Origin: Pegethrix bostrychoides GSE-TBD4-15B
Lineage (GTDB): Bacteria > Cyanobacteriota > Cyanobacteriia > Elainellales > Elainellaceae
Length of the DNA: 64,000 bases
Direction: 5' to 3'
NCBI GenBank assembly: GCA_019359155.1
Contig: JAHHHV010000065.1
Span: 119,607-183,606 of the forward strand
The translations under genes and the position numbers were made by a program. Positions 8,975 to 18,643 of the stretch are shown here, piece by piece; positions within the stretch are counted from its first letter, which is position 1; every line of letters starts with the position of its first letter. The notes beneath the pieces are model-generated. The model was given only the letters and a program-made list of their open reading frames with translations. It was not told where the DNA came from and did no database searches.

Positions 8975-10798
8975 ATGACTACTGCTCCGCTGCCTGAAGC
9001 CGAATTGCGTCGCCCGCGCCCAACCGATCTACGCCTGTTCAAAATCCTGATTCCGCACGCCAAACGCAACCTGAAGCTGCTGGTTGTCTCGTTGCTGCTG
9101 CTGATCCCGCTGGCATTGGCCGGGGCAGTGCAGCCGATTATTATTGGGCAAGCGGTGGCGCTGGCCAAGCAAGAACCGGTGATGGGCTTTTTGCAGGGCA
9201 AGTCGCTGGTGAACGGCGCACAGCTACTGATCTGGCTGCTGGTGCTGACGCAGGCCGTGCAGCTAGCCTTCAGCGGCATTCAGGGTTTTTTGATCCAGAA
9301 GGTGGGGCAGCGGATCACGGCCAGTATTCGAGATGATTTGTTTGGTCACGTCACATCGTTAGCCACCCGGTTTTTTGACCGTACCCCCGTTGGCCGACTG
9401 ATCACCCGTCTCACCAGCGATGTGGATGCGCTGGGGGACGTGTTTTCGACTGGAGCGATCGGCGCGATCAGTGATTTGCTCACCATGTTGGTGATCTTGG
9501 TAGTGATGTTTTCGCTCCAGTGGCAGCTGGCGCTTTTGCTGCTCGCGCTGCTGCTGCCGGTGACGGGTTTAATTATCTACTTTCAGCAGCAGTACCGGGT
9601 TGCCAACTACCGCTCGCGTGAGGAGCTGTCAACGCTTAACTCGACGCTACAAGAGAACATTGTCGGCATTAATGTGGTGCAGCTGTTTCGGCGCGAGAAG
9701 TTTAACGCCGAGCTGTTTAAAACAATCAATCTGCGCTATGTCAAAGAGGTAGACCGCACTATTTTCTTTGACTCGGCGGTTTCGGCGACGCTGGAGTGGA
9801 TTGCCCTGGCAGCGATTGGCGGCGTGCTTTGGCTGGGAAGCCTGCTGGTGCAGGGGAACGAGCTGGAATTTGGGATTCTGACCTCGTTTATTTTGTTTGC
9901 CCAGCGTCTGTTTGATCCGCTACGGCAGTTTGCTGAACGGTTTACGGCGATTCAGGCCGGACTGACTGCATTGGAGCGAGTCAGCGATATTTTGAATGAG
10001 CCAATTGAGATTCGCGATCCGGTGCGGCTGGCGGGTCAGCCGAGTTCTGCGGCGCAACCCCGCACGGCAGCCAGCGAGATCCGATTCGAGCATGTCTCGT
10101 TTGGCTACAAAACCGACGATCTGGTGCTGCGCGATCTGAATTTTACGATTCGTCCCGGCGAGAAGGTGGCGCTGGTCGGTCCAACGGGAGCCGGCAAAAG
10201 CTCGATTATCCGCCTGCTCTGCCGCCTCTATGAAGTCACCGAGGGCAGCATTCTGCTCGACGGTCAGGATATCCGCGAGATGGCTCAGGCCGATCTGCGG
10301 CAGCAGATGGCGGTGATTTTGCAGGACGGCTTTTTGTTTGCCGGAAACGTGAAGGGCAACATTACGCTGGGTGAGCCTTACAGCCTGGAGCAGGTCAAAA
10401 CTGCTGCGGCCCAAACCAACGTGGCGCAGTTTATTGAGCGCCTGCCACAGGGCTACGACACTGAACTGCGGCAGCGGGGCACCAATCTTTCGGGAGGCGA
10501 AAAGCAGCTCTTAGCCTTTGCACGAGCGGCTATTCGCAACCCCAGCATTCTGGTGCTGGATGAGGCTACAGCCAATCTGGATGTGGGCACTGAGTCGATC
10601 ATTCAAGAGGCGCTCGAAACGCTACTCACAGGCCGCACGGCGATTATTATTGCCCATCGGCTCTCGACGATTCGCAGCGTTGATCGGATTCTGGTGCTGA
10701 AGCGCGGCGAGCTGGTTGAATCCGGCAACCACGACGAGCTGCTGGCTCAGGACGGGCTGTATGCCAGCCTGTATCGCCTGCAAATGCTGGAAGCCTAG
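8975..10798 (+). CDS. ABC exporter, fused permease and ATPase (MsbA-like)
   Basis: A 607-residue half-transporter expected to work as a homodimer in the inner membrane. The N-terminal part (about 30-330) is a six-helix type 1 exporter domain. The ATPase follows, with Walker A GPTGAGKS at 402-409, signature LSGGEKQ at 505-511 and Walker B LVLDEAT soon after. The substrate cannot be told from sequence; lipids, peptides and drugs are all possible for this family. It ends 5 bp from the convergent universal stress gene and starts 83 bp after the Uma2 gene. Confidence 0.88.
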   Translation: MTTAPLPEAELRRPRPTDLRLFKILIPHAKRNLKLLVVSLLLLIPLALAGAVQPIIIGQAVALAKQEPVMGFLQGKSLVNGAQLLIWLLVLTQAVQLAFSGIQGFLIQKVGQRITASIRDDLFGHVTSLATRFFDRTPVGRLITRLTSDVDALGDVFSTGAIGAISDLLTMLVILVVMFSLQWQLALLLLALLLPVTGLIIYFQQQYRVANYRSREELSTLNSTLQENIVGINVVQLFRREKFNAELFKTINLRYVKEVDRTIFFDSAVSATLEWIALAAIGGVLWLGSLLVQGNELEFGILTSFILFAQRLFDPLRQFAERFTAIQAGLTALERVSDILNEPIEIRDPVRLAGQPSSAAQPRTAASEIRFEHVSFGYKTDDLVLRDLNFTIRPGEKVALVGPTGAGKSSIIRLLCRLYEVTEGSILLDGQDIREMAQADLRQQMAVILQDGFLFAGNVKGNITLGEPYSLEQVKTAAAQTNVAQFIERLPQGYDTELRQRGTNLSGGEKQLLAFARAAIRNPSILVLDEATANLDVGTESIIQEALETLLTGRTAIIIAHRLSTIRSVDRILVLKRGELVESGNHDELLAQDGLYASLYRLQMLEA

Positions 10799-10803
10799 AC
10801 CGC

Positions 10804-11367
10804 TCAGACCGAAACTGTGGCCTGCACCTCGGTAGCCTGCATCTCAGTGGCCTGCATCTCGGTAGCCTGCTCGGCAGATTCACCTGAGTCAAGAGAGCCC
10901 TGCACCGTCAGCACCGAACAGGGCGCGTGATGCTGCACGTAGCTGCTGACGCTGCCCGACAACAGCTCACTCAGGCCGCTGCGACCTCGCCGCCCCATCA
11001 TAATCAGGCTAGCATTCCAGCTGCGCGCCATAGAGCAAATGCTGTGTCCGGCCTCGCCCCGTACCTGCACCGCCTCGGTGGGAACACCTGCCGCGAGGGC
11101 GGTGGCTCGATAGGAGCGCAGCAGCGATAAGCTCTCAGTTTGAATCGCCTGCCACTGCTTGAGCTGAAGATCGAGCGCATCAGGCGTAAATATTGGGTAA
11201 GCGCCCCGCACCGCAAAGATTGGGCTAGGGTAGCTAGACTCAACAGGCGAAACGGCCTGGATCAGCATCAAGTGACTATTCAGCGGTTTTGCTAGCTCAA
11301 TAGCCGCATTTACTACCTGCTGAGCGCTGTTTGACTGATCAAAGGCAACCAGAATTTTTCTGAACAT
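10804..11367 (-). CDS. Universal stress protein (UspA family)
   Basis: A single Usp domain of 187 residues. The C-terminal half holds the ATP-binding signature G-2x-G-9x-G-S/T (MGRRGRSGLSELLSGS), so it is of the nucleotide-binding type. The ATG at 11367 is chosen because GGAGG lies just upstream and the protein then begins MFRKILVAFDQ, as in homologues; an earlier in-frame start would add 15 poorly conserved residues. The tail beyond the domain is a pentapeptide repeat (QATEM/V, DNA period 15 bp at 10817-10870). Convergent with the ABC exporter gene. Confidence 0.88.
   Translation of the reverse strand: MFRKILVAFDQSNSAQQVVNAAIELAKPLNSHLMLIQAVSPVESSYPSPIFAVRGAYPIFTPDALDLQLKQWQAIQTESLSLLRSYRATALAAGVPTEAVQVRGEAGHSICSMARSWNASLIMMGRRGRSGLSELLSGSVSSYVQHHAPCSVLTVQGSLDSGESAEQATEMQATEMQATEVQATVSV
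10817..10870. repeat. 15-bp tandem repeat in the stress protein tail
   Basis: About 3.5 copies of a 15-bp unit (plus-strand form GTAGCCTGCATCTCG with small variants). It lies inside the 3' end of the minus-strand universal stress gene and encodes repeated QATEM or QATEV. Copy number could vary between strains without breaking the frame. Confidence 0.75.
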
Positions 11368-11861
11368 AAGTCCTCCATCGAGCTGTGTTTTTGAAAGCAA
11401 AAAACAAAGCAAACAGTAGTTTGCGAGAGTATAGATTCAGCGCAATACCGTCGTTACAATAAGTTTCCGAATGGTCTTCACACTAATATTTTCCTATATT
11501 TTTCATATATTTGCTCTATATACTGGCATTCTAAACAAAGTTCAAATCAAACATGACTGATTTCAACAAAACTTGAGCATTATCTGAGCATTCAGCTCCA
11601 AGGCATGACCAAAAGCCAAATGACCAAAAGCCAAATGACCAAAAGCTTAATATCAGATTAAGAGTGACTAAGCTATCTTTCGTGAATTTAAAACCTCCGA
11701 TATACTTGCCAGAAATCAGGTTTTAGGTTTAGAGATATTTCAGCACTTGATTCAGCTTGAGCCGTGCTGGGTCAGCTGACGCGCTAAGATTTAAGCGGTT
11801 TTGCAATCGATACGGACTTGAAACTGTGGTGAAGCTGAAATTGGCTCAGAGATTGGCTCAA
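11368..11861. other. Intergenic, AT-rich; one short tandem repeat
   Basis: Between the divergent universal stress gene and the efflux adaptor gene. Apart from the 15-bp tandem repeat at 11605-11646 I see no gene or RNA. It should contain promoters for both neighbours. In-frame TTG (11757) and GTG (11829) codons precede the adaptor ATG but lack a good start context. Confidence 0.5.
11605..11646. repeat. 15-bp tandem repeat, 2.8 copies
   Basis: The unit ATGACCAAAAGCCAA occurs at 11605, 11620 and 11635, the last copy being 12 bases. It lies about 215 bp upstream of the RND adaptor start, in the promoter region. It could be slippage or repeated regulator sites; no dyad symmetry is visible within the unit. 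Confidence 0.8.
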
Positions 11862-13175
11862 ATGAATCCTAAAACGACAGGTAAAGCAGCAAAGCGACTG
11901 CTGAGTTCGGTGATGATGGTGTCGCTGCTGGTGGCTTGCAGCAGGCCAGAGCAGGCAGGTGGCCCGCCTGGAGCTGGTCAGGCACTGCCGGTCAAGATAG
12001 CCGAGCTAGATGCGAGTCCGGTCGAAGACGGCTCTGAGTTTGTGGGGACGCTGGAAGCCGCCCAGAAGGTGACGCTTCAGCCTCAGACTCAGGGGCGCGT
12101 CAAGGAGGTGTTTGTGGCCAACGGTGATCGGGTGACGCAGGGCACGCCAATCCTGTCGCTCAGCATCGACCAGTCGCAGGCCAATGTCGATACGGCCAGA
12201 GCGGGCGTGAGTTCAGCCCAAGCCAGCGTCAGTGCTGCCCAAGCCGCCAAAGGCACCGCCGAAGCGCGCTTGCAGGCATCCCAAGCCGACCAGGCCAGAG
12301 CCGCCGCCGACCTACAGCTCCAGCAAACTGAATTTAGCCGCACCTCGGCGCTGGTGGCCGAGGGCGCGCAGTCGCAGCAGCAGCTTGACGTGGCGCGGCG
12401 CAACCTAGACGCAGCCCGTGCCGCCGAAGCCGCCGCCAGAAAGCAGGTGGCCGCCGCGCAAGCCTCAGTCAACGAGGCGCAGTCGGGCATCGCGCGGGCG
12501 CAGTCGGGCGTCAGAGAGGCCGAGTCACGGGTGGCCTCCCAGAGCGTCGAGCTAGATTTCAGACAGGTGGTCGCGCCGATGACGGGCATTGTCGGATCTT
12601 TTCCGGTCAAGCCGGGAGACTTTGTCACCCCCCAGACCACCCTGACCACCCTGACCAGCAACGATCAGCTGGACATGCGGATCTCGGTGCCCTCCAACTA
12701 TTCCGATCGGATGCGGATTGGTCTGCCCGTGCAGCTGATTGACCCCAGCACCAAGAAGTCGTTGGGCACCGGCAGCATTTCCTTTATTTCGCCCCAGGTG
12801 GAGGCTGGTGCGCAGTCAATTTTAACCAAAGCCCGCTTTCAGAATTCCGGCAATTTGCGGGACGGACAATTTGTCCAGTCCAGAATCGTCTGGGACAAAA
12901 CCACGGGTATCTTAGTGCCCACCACGGCGATCACGCGGGTGGGCGGACAGGCTTTTGTCTATGCGGTTGAGGAGAAGCCCGCTGAAGGCGACAGCCCTGC
13001 CCAGACGATTGTGGCACAGCGCCCGGTGCGGCTTGGCAGTATCCAGGGCAATAGCTACGTGGTGCTAGATGGACTAAAGCCCGGAGACAAAATCGCCACG
13101 ACCAATATCTTAAGGCTGCGAGATGGCGCGCCAGTTCAGCCCGAAGCCGAGTCGTCACCCTCACCCTCACCCTAA
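11862..13175 (+). CDS. RND efflux periplasmic adaptor (membrane fusion protein), lipoprotein
   Basis: Links an inner-membrane RND pump to an outer-membrane channel. With the ATG at 11862 the protein starts MNPKTTGKAAKR and has a lipobox-like LLVAC about 26 residues in, so it is likely a lipoprotein anchored in the periplasm. It has a lipoyl/barrel-sandwich domain (VTLQPQTQGRVKEV), a long alanine- and glutamine-rich hairpin (about 100-230), then the returning lipoyl half and beta-barrel domain. The stop is 15 bp before the RND permease, so the two are co-transcribed. A longer reading from a TTG at 11757 would place 35 residues before the signal peptide and is rejected. Confidence 0.88.
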   Translation: MNPKTTGKAAKRLLSSVMMVSLLVACSRPEQAGGPPGAGQALPVKIAELDASPVEDGSEFVGTLEAAQKVTLQPQTQGRVKEVFVANGDRVTQGTPILSLSIDQSQANVDTARAGVSSAQASVSAAQAAKGTAEARLQASQADQARAAADLQLQQTEFSRTSALVAEGAQSQQQLDVARRNLDAARAAEAAARKQVAAAQASVNEAQSGIARAQSGVREAESRVASQSVELDFRQVVAPMTGIVGSFPVKPGDFVTPQTTLTTLTSNDQLDMRISVPSNYSDRMRIGLPVQLIDPSTKKSLGTGSISFISPQVEAGAQSILTKARFQNSGNLRDGQFVQSRIVWDKTTGILVPTTAITRVGGQAFVYAVEEKPAEGDSPAQTIVAQRPVRLGSIQGNSYVVLDGLKPGDKIATTNILRLRDGAPVQPEAESSPSPSP

Positions 13176-13190
13176 GGAACCCGAAGCTCC

Positions 13191-16100
13191 ATGGCTTTGT
13201 TCTCAATTGCTGATACGTTTATTAAGCGCCCGGTCTTGACCACGGTCTGCACGGTTTTGATTGTGCTGCTGGGCGGCCTCTGTATTCCGCTGCTGCCCGT
13301 GGTCAACCTGCCGGACATTGCCCCGATTCAGGTGCAAGTCACCAGCGTCTATCCGGGAGCCGATGCCCAAACCGTCGAGACGACCGTTACCTCGACGCTG
13401 GAGCGGGGGATCAACGGTGTTGAGAATATGGAGTACATCACCTCACAGAGCACGAATACCGGGGTCAGCGCCATTCAGGTGTTCTTTGGCACCAACACCG
13501 ACAGAAACATCAACCAGGTCAACGTCCAGAACCGGGTTGGGCAGAATGAGTCCACCCTGCCAGAGAGCGTTAGACAGATTGGCACCACCGTCCGAACCGC
13601 CTCCAGCAGCATTTTGCTGGTCTATGGCTTCAGCGCCAGAGACAATATCTACGACCAGGAATTTATCAGCAACTATGTCGATCTCTACATCACCGACGCG
13701 CTGAGGCGCGTCCCCGGCGTGGCCGATCTCGCCCTGCTGGGTGAGCGCAAATACGCGATGCGGCTCTGGCTGAACCCGAATGCGATGGCTTCCCGCAACC
13801 TGACCATGCTCGATGTTTCCACGGCGCTGCGGTCGCAAAATATTCAGGTTGGGGCTGGCTCCATTGCCGGTCAGCCCTCAGAAGAAAACCTGCCCTACAG
13901 CTTTCCGCTGCGCGTTTCGGGGCAGATGCAGACCGAAGCTGAGTTTGGTGAGCTGGTGCTCAGAACCAACTCAGACGGCAGCTTGGTGCGGGTGAAAGAT
14001 GTAGGGCGGGTGGAGCTGGGAGCCGAGAACTACGAAACCAACGTCTTGGCCAACGGTCAGCCCGGCGTAGCGCTGCCGATCTATCAGCAGCCGGGCAGCA
14101 ACGCTATTGATGTGGCCAACAAGATCAAAGAGACCATCGCCGAGCTAGAGCGCGACTTTCCCCCCGGCTTGCAGCAGTCGCTGGTCTATGACACCACCAC
14201 CTTTATTGCCTCCTCCCAGGAAGAGGTGCTAGAGACGCTGATTTTAGCAATTCTGCTGGTGGTGCTGGTGATTTTCATCTTTTTGCAAGACTGGCGCACC
14301 ACGCTGATTCCGGCGGTAGCGATTCCGGTCTCGCTGATTGGCACCATGGCCTTTGCCAAGCTGCTAGGGTTTTCCATCAACACGCTGACAATGTTTGGGC
14401 TGGTGCTGGCCACCGGGCTGGTCGTCGATGACGGCATTGTGGTGGTGGAAGGAATTGTCGCCAAAATCGAGCAGGGAATCCCCACCAAGCAGGCCGCCTA
14501 TGAAGCGATGCAGGAGTTGAGCGGGGCGATAATTGCGACTTCGCTGGTGGTAATCGCGGTCTTTTTGCCCGTCACCTTCTTTCCGGGCGCGACGGGGATC
14601 ATGTATCAGCAGTTCGCCCTGATCATTATCTTCTCGGTCGTGATTTCCACCTTCAACGCCCTCAGCTTTTCGCCCAGTATGTCGGCCATTTTGCTGAAGC
14701 GAAAGCAAGAAGGGCACGGCCCGCTGGCCTGGTTTTTCCGCAAGTTTAACCAGGGCTTCGACTGGGTGCTGGATCGCTATCGCAGCCTGCTGGAGTTTTT
14801 GATACGGATTCGGCTCATTGTAATCGCGCTGTTTGTCTTGGGACTGTTTGCCACCTATCTAGTCTATAACGCAGTCCCCAGCGGCTTTATCCCCGAAGAA
14901 GATCAGGGCTTGCTGATCGGAATTATCCAGGCTCCTGAGGGCGTATCGCTCAGCTACAGCAACGAGATTGCCGCCGACATTTACAAAGTTCTGGCCGCAG
15001 AGCCAGAGATCGCGCCCCTCTCCGACGTGATCGAACCGGGGGCAGAGCCAACGGGCACAGCCGCCGCCAGAAGCGAGGAAGAGCTAGCCGCCAAGCTCAC
15101 TGTGATCGCCACTGGCTTTGGTCTAGAAGGCAACGGCTCAAATCGAGGCACCTTCTTTGTGCGGCTCAAAGACTGGAGTGAGCGCACTGCCCCCGACCAG
15201 TCTGCTCGCGCCGTTGCCGGTCGGCTCAACCGGGCGTTTGCGGGCAACAGGGCGGGCTTTATTCAGGTGTTTAGTCCGCCTGCTGTGCCCGGATTTAGCG
15301 CGACAGGCGGCTTTGAGTTCCTGCTTCAGGAGCGCTCCGGCAGGCTCAACTTTGACGAATTTTTGGCGGCAGCTCAAGAAATTATTGCCAAAGCCAACCA
15401 GAACCCGGCCTTGAGCGGCGTGTTTACCCAGTTCACCGCCAGCACACCCCAGTACCAAATCGACATCGACCGCCAGCAGCTCAACGCCCAGAACGTCGAT
15501 TTTGGACAGGCACTCGCCACCATTTCAGCCTCGTTTGGCGGTCAGTATGTCAACGACTTTACGCTGGGTCAGCGCAGCTATCGAGTCTATGTCCAGTCGG
15601 ACGAACCCTACCGCAGCCAGCTGCAAAACCTGGAGCAGCTGTTTGTGCGCTCCCGCAGTGGGGATATGGTGCGCCTCAGCACGGTGGCCAGCGTTGCCGA
15701 GATTACTGGCCCCTCGGTGATTCCGCGCTTTAACGTGTTTCGCTCGATCAAGATTCAGGGCAACCCGGCTCCGGGCTACAGTTCTGGGCAGGCGATTGCC
15801 GCCATGCAGCAGACCTTTGCCGAAGTCGCGCCGCCGGGACTGGGCTATGACTGGACAGGGCTGTCACGCGAAGAGGTGAATTCCAGCGGACAGGCGGGCG
15901 TGATCTTTCTGTTTGGCATCATTGTCGTCTTTCTGGTGCTGGCGGCACAGTACGAGAACTATGTTGATCCGGTGATTATTTTGCTGACGGTGCCGTTCGC
16001 GGTGCTGGGGGCGATGATATTCCTGGCGCTCGACCCGCGCGGTCTGTCTAATGACCTCTATGCCCAAATCGCGCTGGTGATGCTGATTGGCCTCGCCGCC

Positions 16101-16523
16101 AAAAACGCCATCCTGATCGTCGAGTTTGCCAACCAGGCGCGCGACCAGGGCATGGGGCTGGCCAAAGCGGCTGTCTATGCGGCACGCGAACGCTTTCGGC
16201 CCATTCTGATGACTGCGCTCTCCGCCGCCGTTGGCTTCTTCCCGCTGCTGACTGCCTCTGGGGCTGGAGCCGCTAGCCGCTGGTCGCTGGGGATGGCGGT
16301 GTTTGGCGGTCTGCTGGTAGCGACCCTGGTCAACTATTTGGTAACGCCAGTGCTCTATGTGGTGATCAAAAATCTGAGCGAGAGAGCCTTTGGCGGCAGC
16401 CGGGGCGATCCACCAGAATCCCCCGGCCAGTCAGAACCGCAGCCGCCACTATCCCTAGAACCGGTTCCGGAACTGCCTCAGCCTGCACCCCAGCATCTAC
16501 AGGAAGGCGATAATCCCGCTTAA
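13191..16523 (+). CDS. RND multidrug efflux permease (HAE1/AcrB type)
   Basis: A proton-driven trimeric pump of 1110 residues. It has TM1 after an N-terminal ADTFIKRPVLTTV segment, two large periplasmic loops, and the TM4 motif GLVVDDGIVVVEGIV carrying the paired Asp residues of the proton relay. The HAE1-type sequences AAQYENY and GLAAKNAILIVEFA are present. The C-terminus has an unusual proline-rich cytoplasmic tail of about 45 residues. It follows the adaptor by 15 bp and is followed after 14 bp by a small membrane protein gene. No outer-membrane channel gene lies nearby. Substrate unknown; hydrophobic or amphiphilic compounds are typical. Confidence 0.93.
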   Translation: MALFSIADTFIKRPVLTTVCTVLIVLLGGLCIPLLPVVNLPDIAPIQVQVTSVYPGADAQTVETTVTSTLERGINGVENMEYITSQSTNTGVSAIQVFFGTNTDRNINQVNVQNRVGQNESTLPESVRQIGTTVRTASSSILLVYGFSARDNIYDQEFISNYVDLYITDALRRVPGVADLALLGERKYAMRLWLNPNAMASRNLTMLDVSTALRSQNIQVGAGSIAGQPSEENLPYSFPLRVSGQMQTEAEFGELVLRTNSDGSLVRVKDVGRVELGAENYETNVLANGQPGVALPIYQQPGSNAIDVANKIKETIAELERDFPPGLQQSLVYDTTTFIASSQEEVLETLILAILLVVLVIFIFLQDWRTTLIPAVAIPVSLIGTMAFAKLLGFSINTLTMFGLVLATGLVVDDGIVVVEGIVAKIEQGIPTKQAAYEAMQELSGAIIATSLVVIAVFLPVTFFPGATGIMYQQFALIIIFSVVISTFNALSFSPSMSAILLKRKQEGHGPLAWFFRKFNQGFDWVLDRYRSLLEFLIRIRLIVIALFVLGLFATYLVYNAVPSGFIPEEDQGLLIGIIQAPEGVSLSYSNEIAADIYKVLAAEPEIAPLSDVIEPGAEPTGTAAARSEEELAAKLTVIATGFGLEGNGSNRGTFFVRLKDWSERTAPDQSARAVAGRLNRAFAGNRAGFIQVFSPPAVPGFSATGGFEFLLQERSGRLNFDEFLAAAQEIIAKANQNPALSGVFTQFTASTPQYQIDIDRQQLNAQNVDFGQALATISASFGGQYVNDFTLGQRSYRVYVQSDEPYRSQLQNLEQLFVRSRSGDMVRLSTVASVAEITGPSVIPRFNVFRSIKIQGNPAPGYSSGQAIAAMQQTFAEVAPPGLGYDWTGLSREEVNSSGQAGVIFLFGIIVVFLVLAAQYENYVDPVIILLTVPFAVLGAMIFLALDPRGLSNDLYAQIALVMLIGLAAKNAILIVEFANQARDQGMGLAKAAVYAARERFRPILMTALSAAVGFFPLLTASGAGAASRWSLGMAVFGGLLVATLVNYLVTPVLYVVIKNLSERAFGGSRGDPPESPGQSEPQPPLSLEPVPELPQPAPQHLQEGDNPA

Positions 16524-16537
16524 TCCAGGAGAAACCC

Positions 16538-16771
16538 ATGAACATGCGGCAGGTTTGCGGCTCGGCAGTGGTGTCAGGATTGATCGGCGCAGCAGTCGGT
16601 CTAGGCATCGCCAAGATTGCTGCCCCCGAATTTGTCAGCAGGCAGTATCAGGAGTTGCCCGCTCGCTATCCTATCTATGGCGCGATTGCGGGAGCAATTG
16701 TTGGAGGCTGTCAATGCGCGATCTTGCAGATCAAAAAGCAGCGTGATCAAGAAGATCTAGAAGGTCGCTAG
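16538..16771 (+). CDS. Small glycine-rich membrane protein, unknown
   Basis: 77 residues with two glycine/alanine-rich predicted membrane helices (about 8-27 and 46-62, including GAIAGAIVGG) and a charged C-terminus. The ATG follows CCAGGAGAAACCC, a good ribosome binding site, only 14 bp after the RND permease, so it probably belongs to the efflux operon. I do not recognise a family. It could be a small accessory subunit of the pump, but this rests on position alone. Confidence 0.6.
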   Translation: MNMRQVCGSAVVSGLIGAAVGLGIAKIAAPEFVSRQYQELPARYPIYGAIAGAIVGGCQCAILQIKKQRDQEDLEGR

Positions 16772-16783
16772 CGGGCTACTGCT

Positions 16784-18475
16784 TCATCTGCCAGGTTTAA
16801 TCTGCCAGGTTTGATCTGCCGCGAGCAGCAACGTCTGCTGATGGTAAGCGGCCAGCGTCTCTCGATGCCCAACGCTGAGGAAGGTCATGTGGCTAGCCTG
16901 AAGCTGCTGGTAGAGCTGGGCTTCATTCTCCGCATCTAGAGCGCTGGTGGCCTCGTCTAAGATGGCATAGGCGGGCTGATTCAGCAGCAGTCGGGCAAAG
17001 CTGAGTCGCTGCTGCTCACCCGCTGAGAGCAGATCGCTCCAGTCATGTTCGGCCTCAAAGCCGCCAAACCGCTCGGCCAAGTCAGCCAGATTCACCTGCT
17101 CCAACGCCTGCTGTAGCTCTGAGTTATCCAGCTCTTTGCTGCTAGGGTAAAGCAACTGTTCCCGCAATGTACCCGCTACCATATAAGGCCGCTGCGGCAG
17201 AAACAGGATTTTATCGGCGGCTGGTCGGATAATCGTCCCGGTTCCAGAGTCCCACAGTCCGGCAATTGAGCGCAGCAGCGAACTTTTGCCGCAGCCGCTC
17301 GGCCCCATCACCAGCAGCCCTTGCTCCCTAGACAACTCCAGCGTCAGATCCTTGATCAGCCAGCGCTGCTGATTTGGGGTCTGGAGGCTGAGCTGCTCCA
17401 ATGCCAAGCGGTCGGCAGTGACGGTTTGAATAGTGGTTTGAGTAGTGGCCGATTCAGGCGCTTCTAGAAAAGCCGCAAAGCTGTAGAGCCGCTCGATGCC
17501 TGCGCCAAAGGTAGTCAAAGACTGAAACCGCGCCACCACCAGATTCAGCGAGAAAAACACCCGCACAAACGCCCCCTGTGCCTCGCTGACTTTGCCGACT
17601 TCGATTTCGCCTGCAAAAATCGCCGGAGCAACCACGATTGCGGGCAGCACAAACGGAATAAACTCATAGGCGTTGGTGAGCACGTTCAAGTTCAGCTCCC
17701 AGACCAGCAGCCGCTTGACGTTGTCAAATACGGCCAGAAACCGCTGCTTCACCTGATTGGCCTCCCGCTCTTCACCCCGATAAAAGGCAATTGCTTCGGC
17801 GTTTTCGCGGATTCGCACTAGGCTAAAGCGCAGGTCGGCCTCTTTTTTGAGCTGCTCGAAGTTGAGTCGCACCAGCGGCTTGCCAAATACAAAGGTAGTC
17901 ACCAGCGTTCCCAGCAGCGCATACAGCACCAAAAACAGCACAAGCGACCGGGAAATGCCCCAGAGTACGCCGCTAAAAGCCACCACCGACAGCACCGACT
18001 CCACCAAAATCAGCAGAAAGGTGAGCGATTCCTGGGTAAAGCTGCGGACATCTTCGGCAATTCGCTGGTCGGGGTTGTCGATGGCGGCGGCGGTTTCAGA
18101 GAGCCCTGCCTGTAGCTGGTAGTAGGCGCGGTTGGCGCAGTAGTTGTCCACAAACCGCTCGGTCAACCAGAGTCGCCAGTTGAGGCTGAGGCGGTCGCGC
18201 AGATATTGATAGCCAGAGAGCAGCGGCGCGTAGATCACCAAGACCCCAATGAAGATCAGCACGGTCTGCCAGAAGCGCGGTTCATCTTGGGCTGAGAGTG
18301 CCGAAATCAGCACGCCGCGCTTGTTGTTGAGTAAAACGCTGAGTCCGGTATAGGCCAGCAGGCAGACCACGACGGCCAGCAGCAGTCCTCTAGCCTGCCA
18401 CTTCTGGTCACCCTGCCAATAGGTCTTGGCAATCACCCAGAACTGCTGAAATACTTTGAAATTAAGTCGATCCAT
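16784..18475 (-). CDS. ABC transporter, ABC_membrane_2/SbmA-BacA-like permease with ATPase
   Basis: Fused permease and ATPase of 563 residues in the YddA/ABCD-like group. The N-terminus (about 1-300) is the membrane part with a long FVDNYCANRAYYQLQ segment typical of ABC_membrane_2 proteins. The ATPase has GPSGCGKSS as Walker A, LSAGEQQRLSFARLL as signature and YAILDEATSAL as Walker B. The signature reads LSAGE rather than LSGGE, which is common in this group. The ATG at 18475 is preferred over an upstream TTG at 18499 because GAGGAG precedes it. Bacterial relatives move peptides, cobalamin or long-chain acyl compounds; substrate unknown. It converges with the small membrane protein gene. Confidence 0.85.
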   Translation of the reverse strand: MDRLNFKVFQQFWVIAKTYWQGDQKWQARGLLLAVVVCLLAYTGLSVLLNNKRGVLISALSAQDEPRFWQTVLIFIGVLVIYAPLLSGYQYLRDRLSLNWRLWLTERFVDNYCANRAYYQLQAGLSETAAAIDNPDQRIAEDVRSFTQESLTFLLILVESVLSVVAFSGVLWGISRSLVLFLVLYALLGTLVTTFVFGKPLVRLNFEQLKKEADLRFSLVRIRENAEAIAFYRGEEREANQVKQRFLAVFDNVKRLLVWELNLNVLTNAYEFIPFVLPAIVVAPAIFAGEIEVGKVSEAQGAFVRVFFSLNLVVARFQSLTTFGAGIERLYSFAAFLEAPESATTQTTIQTVTADRLALEQLSLQTPNQQRWLIKDLTLELSREQGLLVMGPSGCGKSSLLRSIAGLWDSGTGTIIRPAADKILFLPQRPYMVAGTLREQLLYPSSKELDNSELQQALEQVNLADLAERFGGFEAEHDWSDLLSAGEQQRLSFARLLLNQPAYAILDEATSALDAENEAQLYQQLQASHMTFLSVGHRETLAAYHQQTLLLAADQTWQIKPGR

Positions 18476-18643
18476 CTGCTCCTCGCGGCTTTGATTCAAT
18501 CTATCTCAAACCGCAAGTGGCTTCAACTTGCCATAGAGGTATCCGGCAAATCGCAATCTGCGGAATAATGCGGAATAATAAGTAATCAGGGGATGTCTGG
18601 ATGCAGAGCGGAGAATTTCTAAAGTCGTAAGGGTTTGGATGGG

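Noticed and set aside
11605..11646. Short repeats as a CRISPR array
   Set aside because: The unit is 15 bp with no spacers. No array with regular spacers was found in the window.
12089..12661. 190-codon minus-strand frame inside the efflux adaptor
   Set aside because: Antisense shadow of the Ala/Gln-rich hairpin; composition mirrors the real gene.
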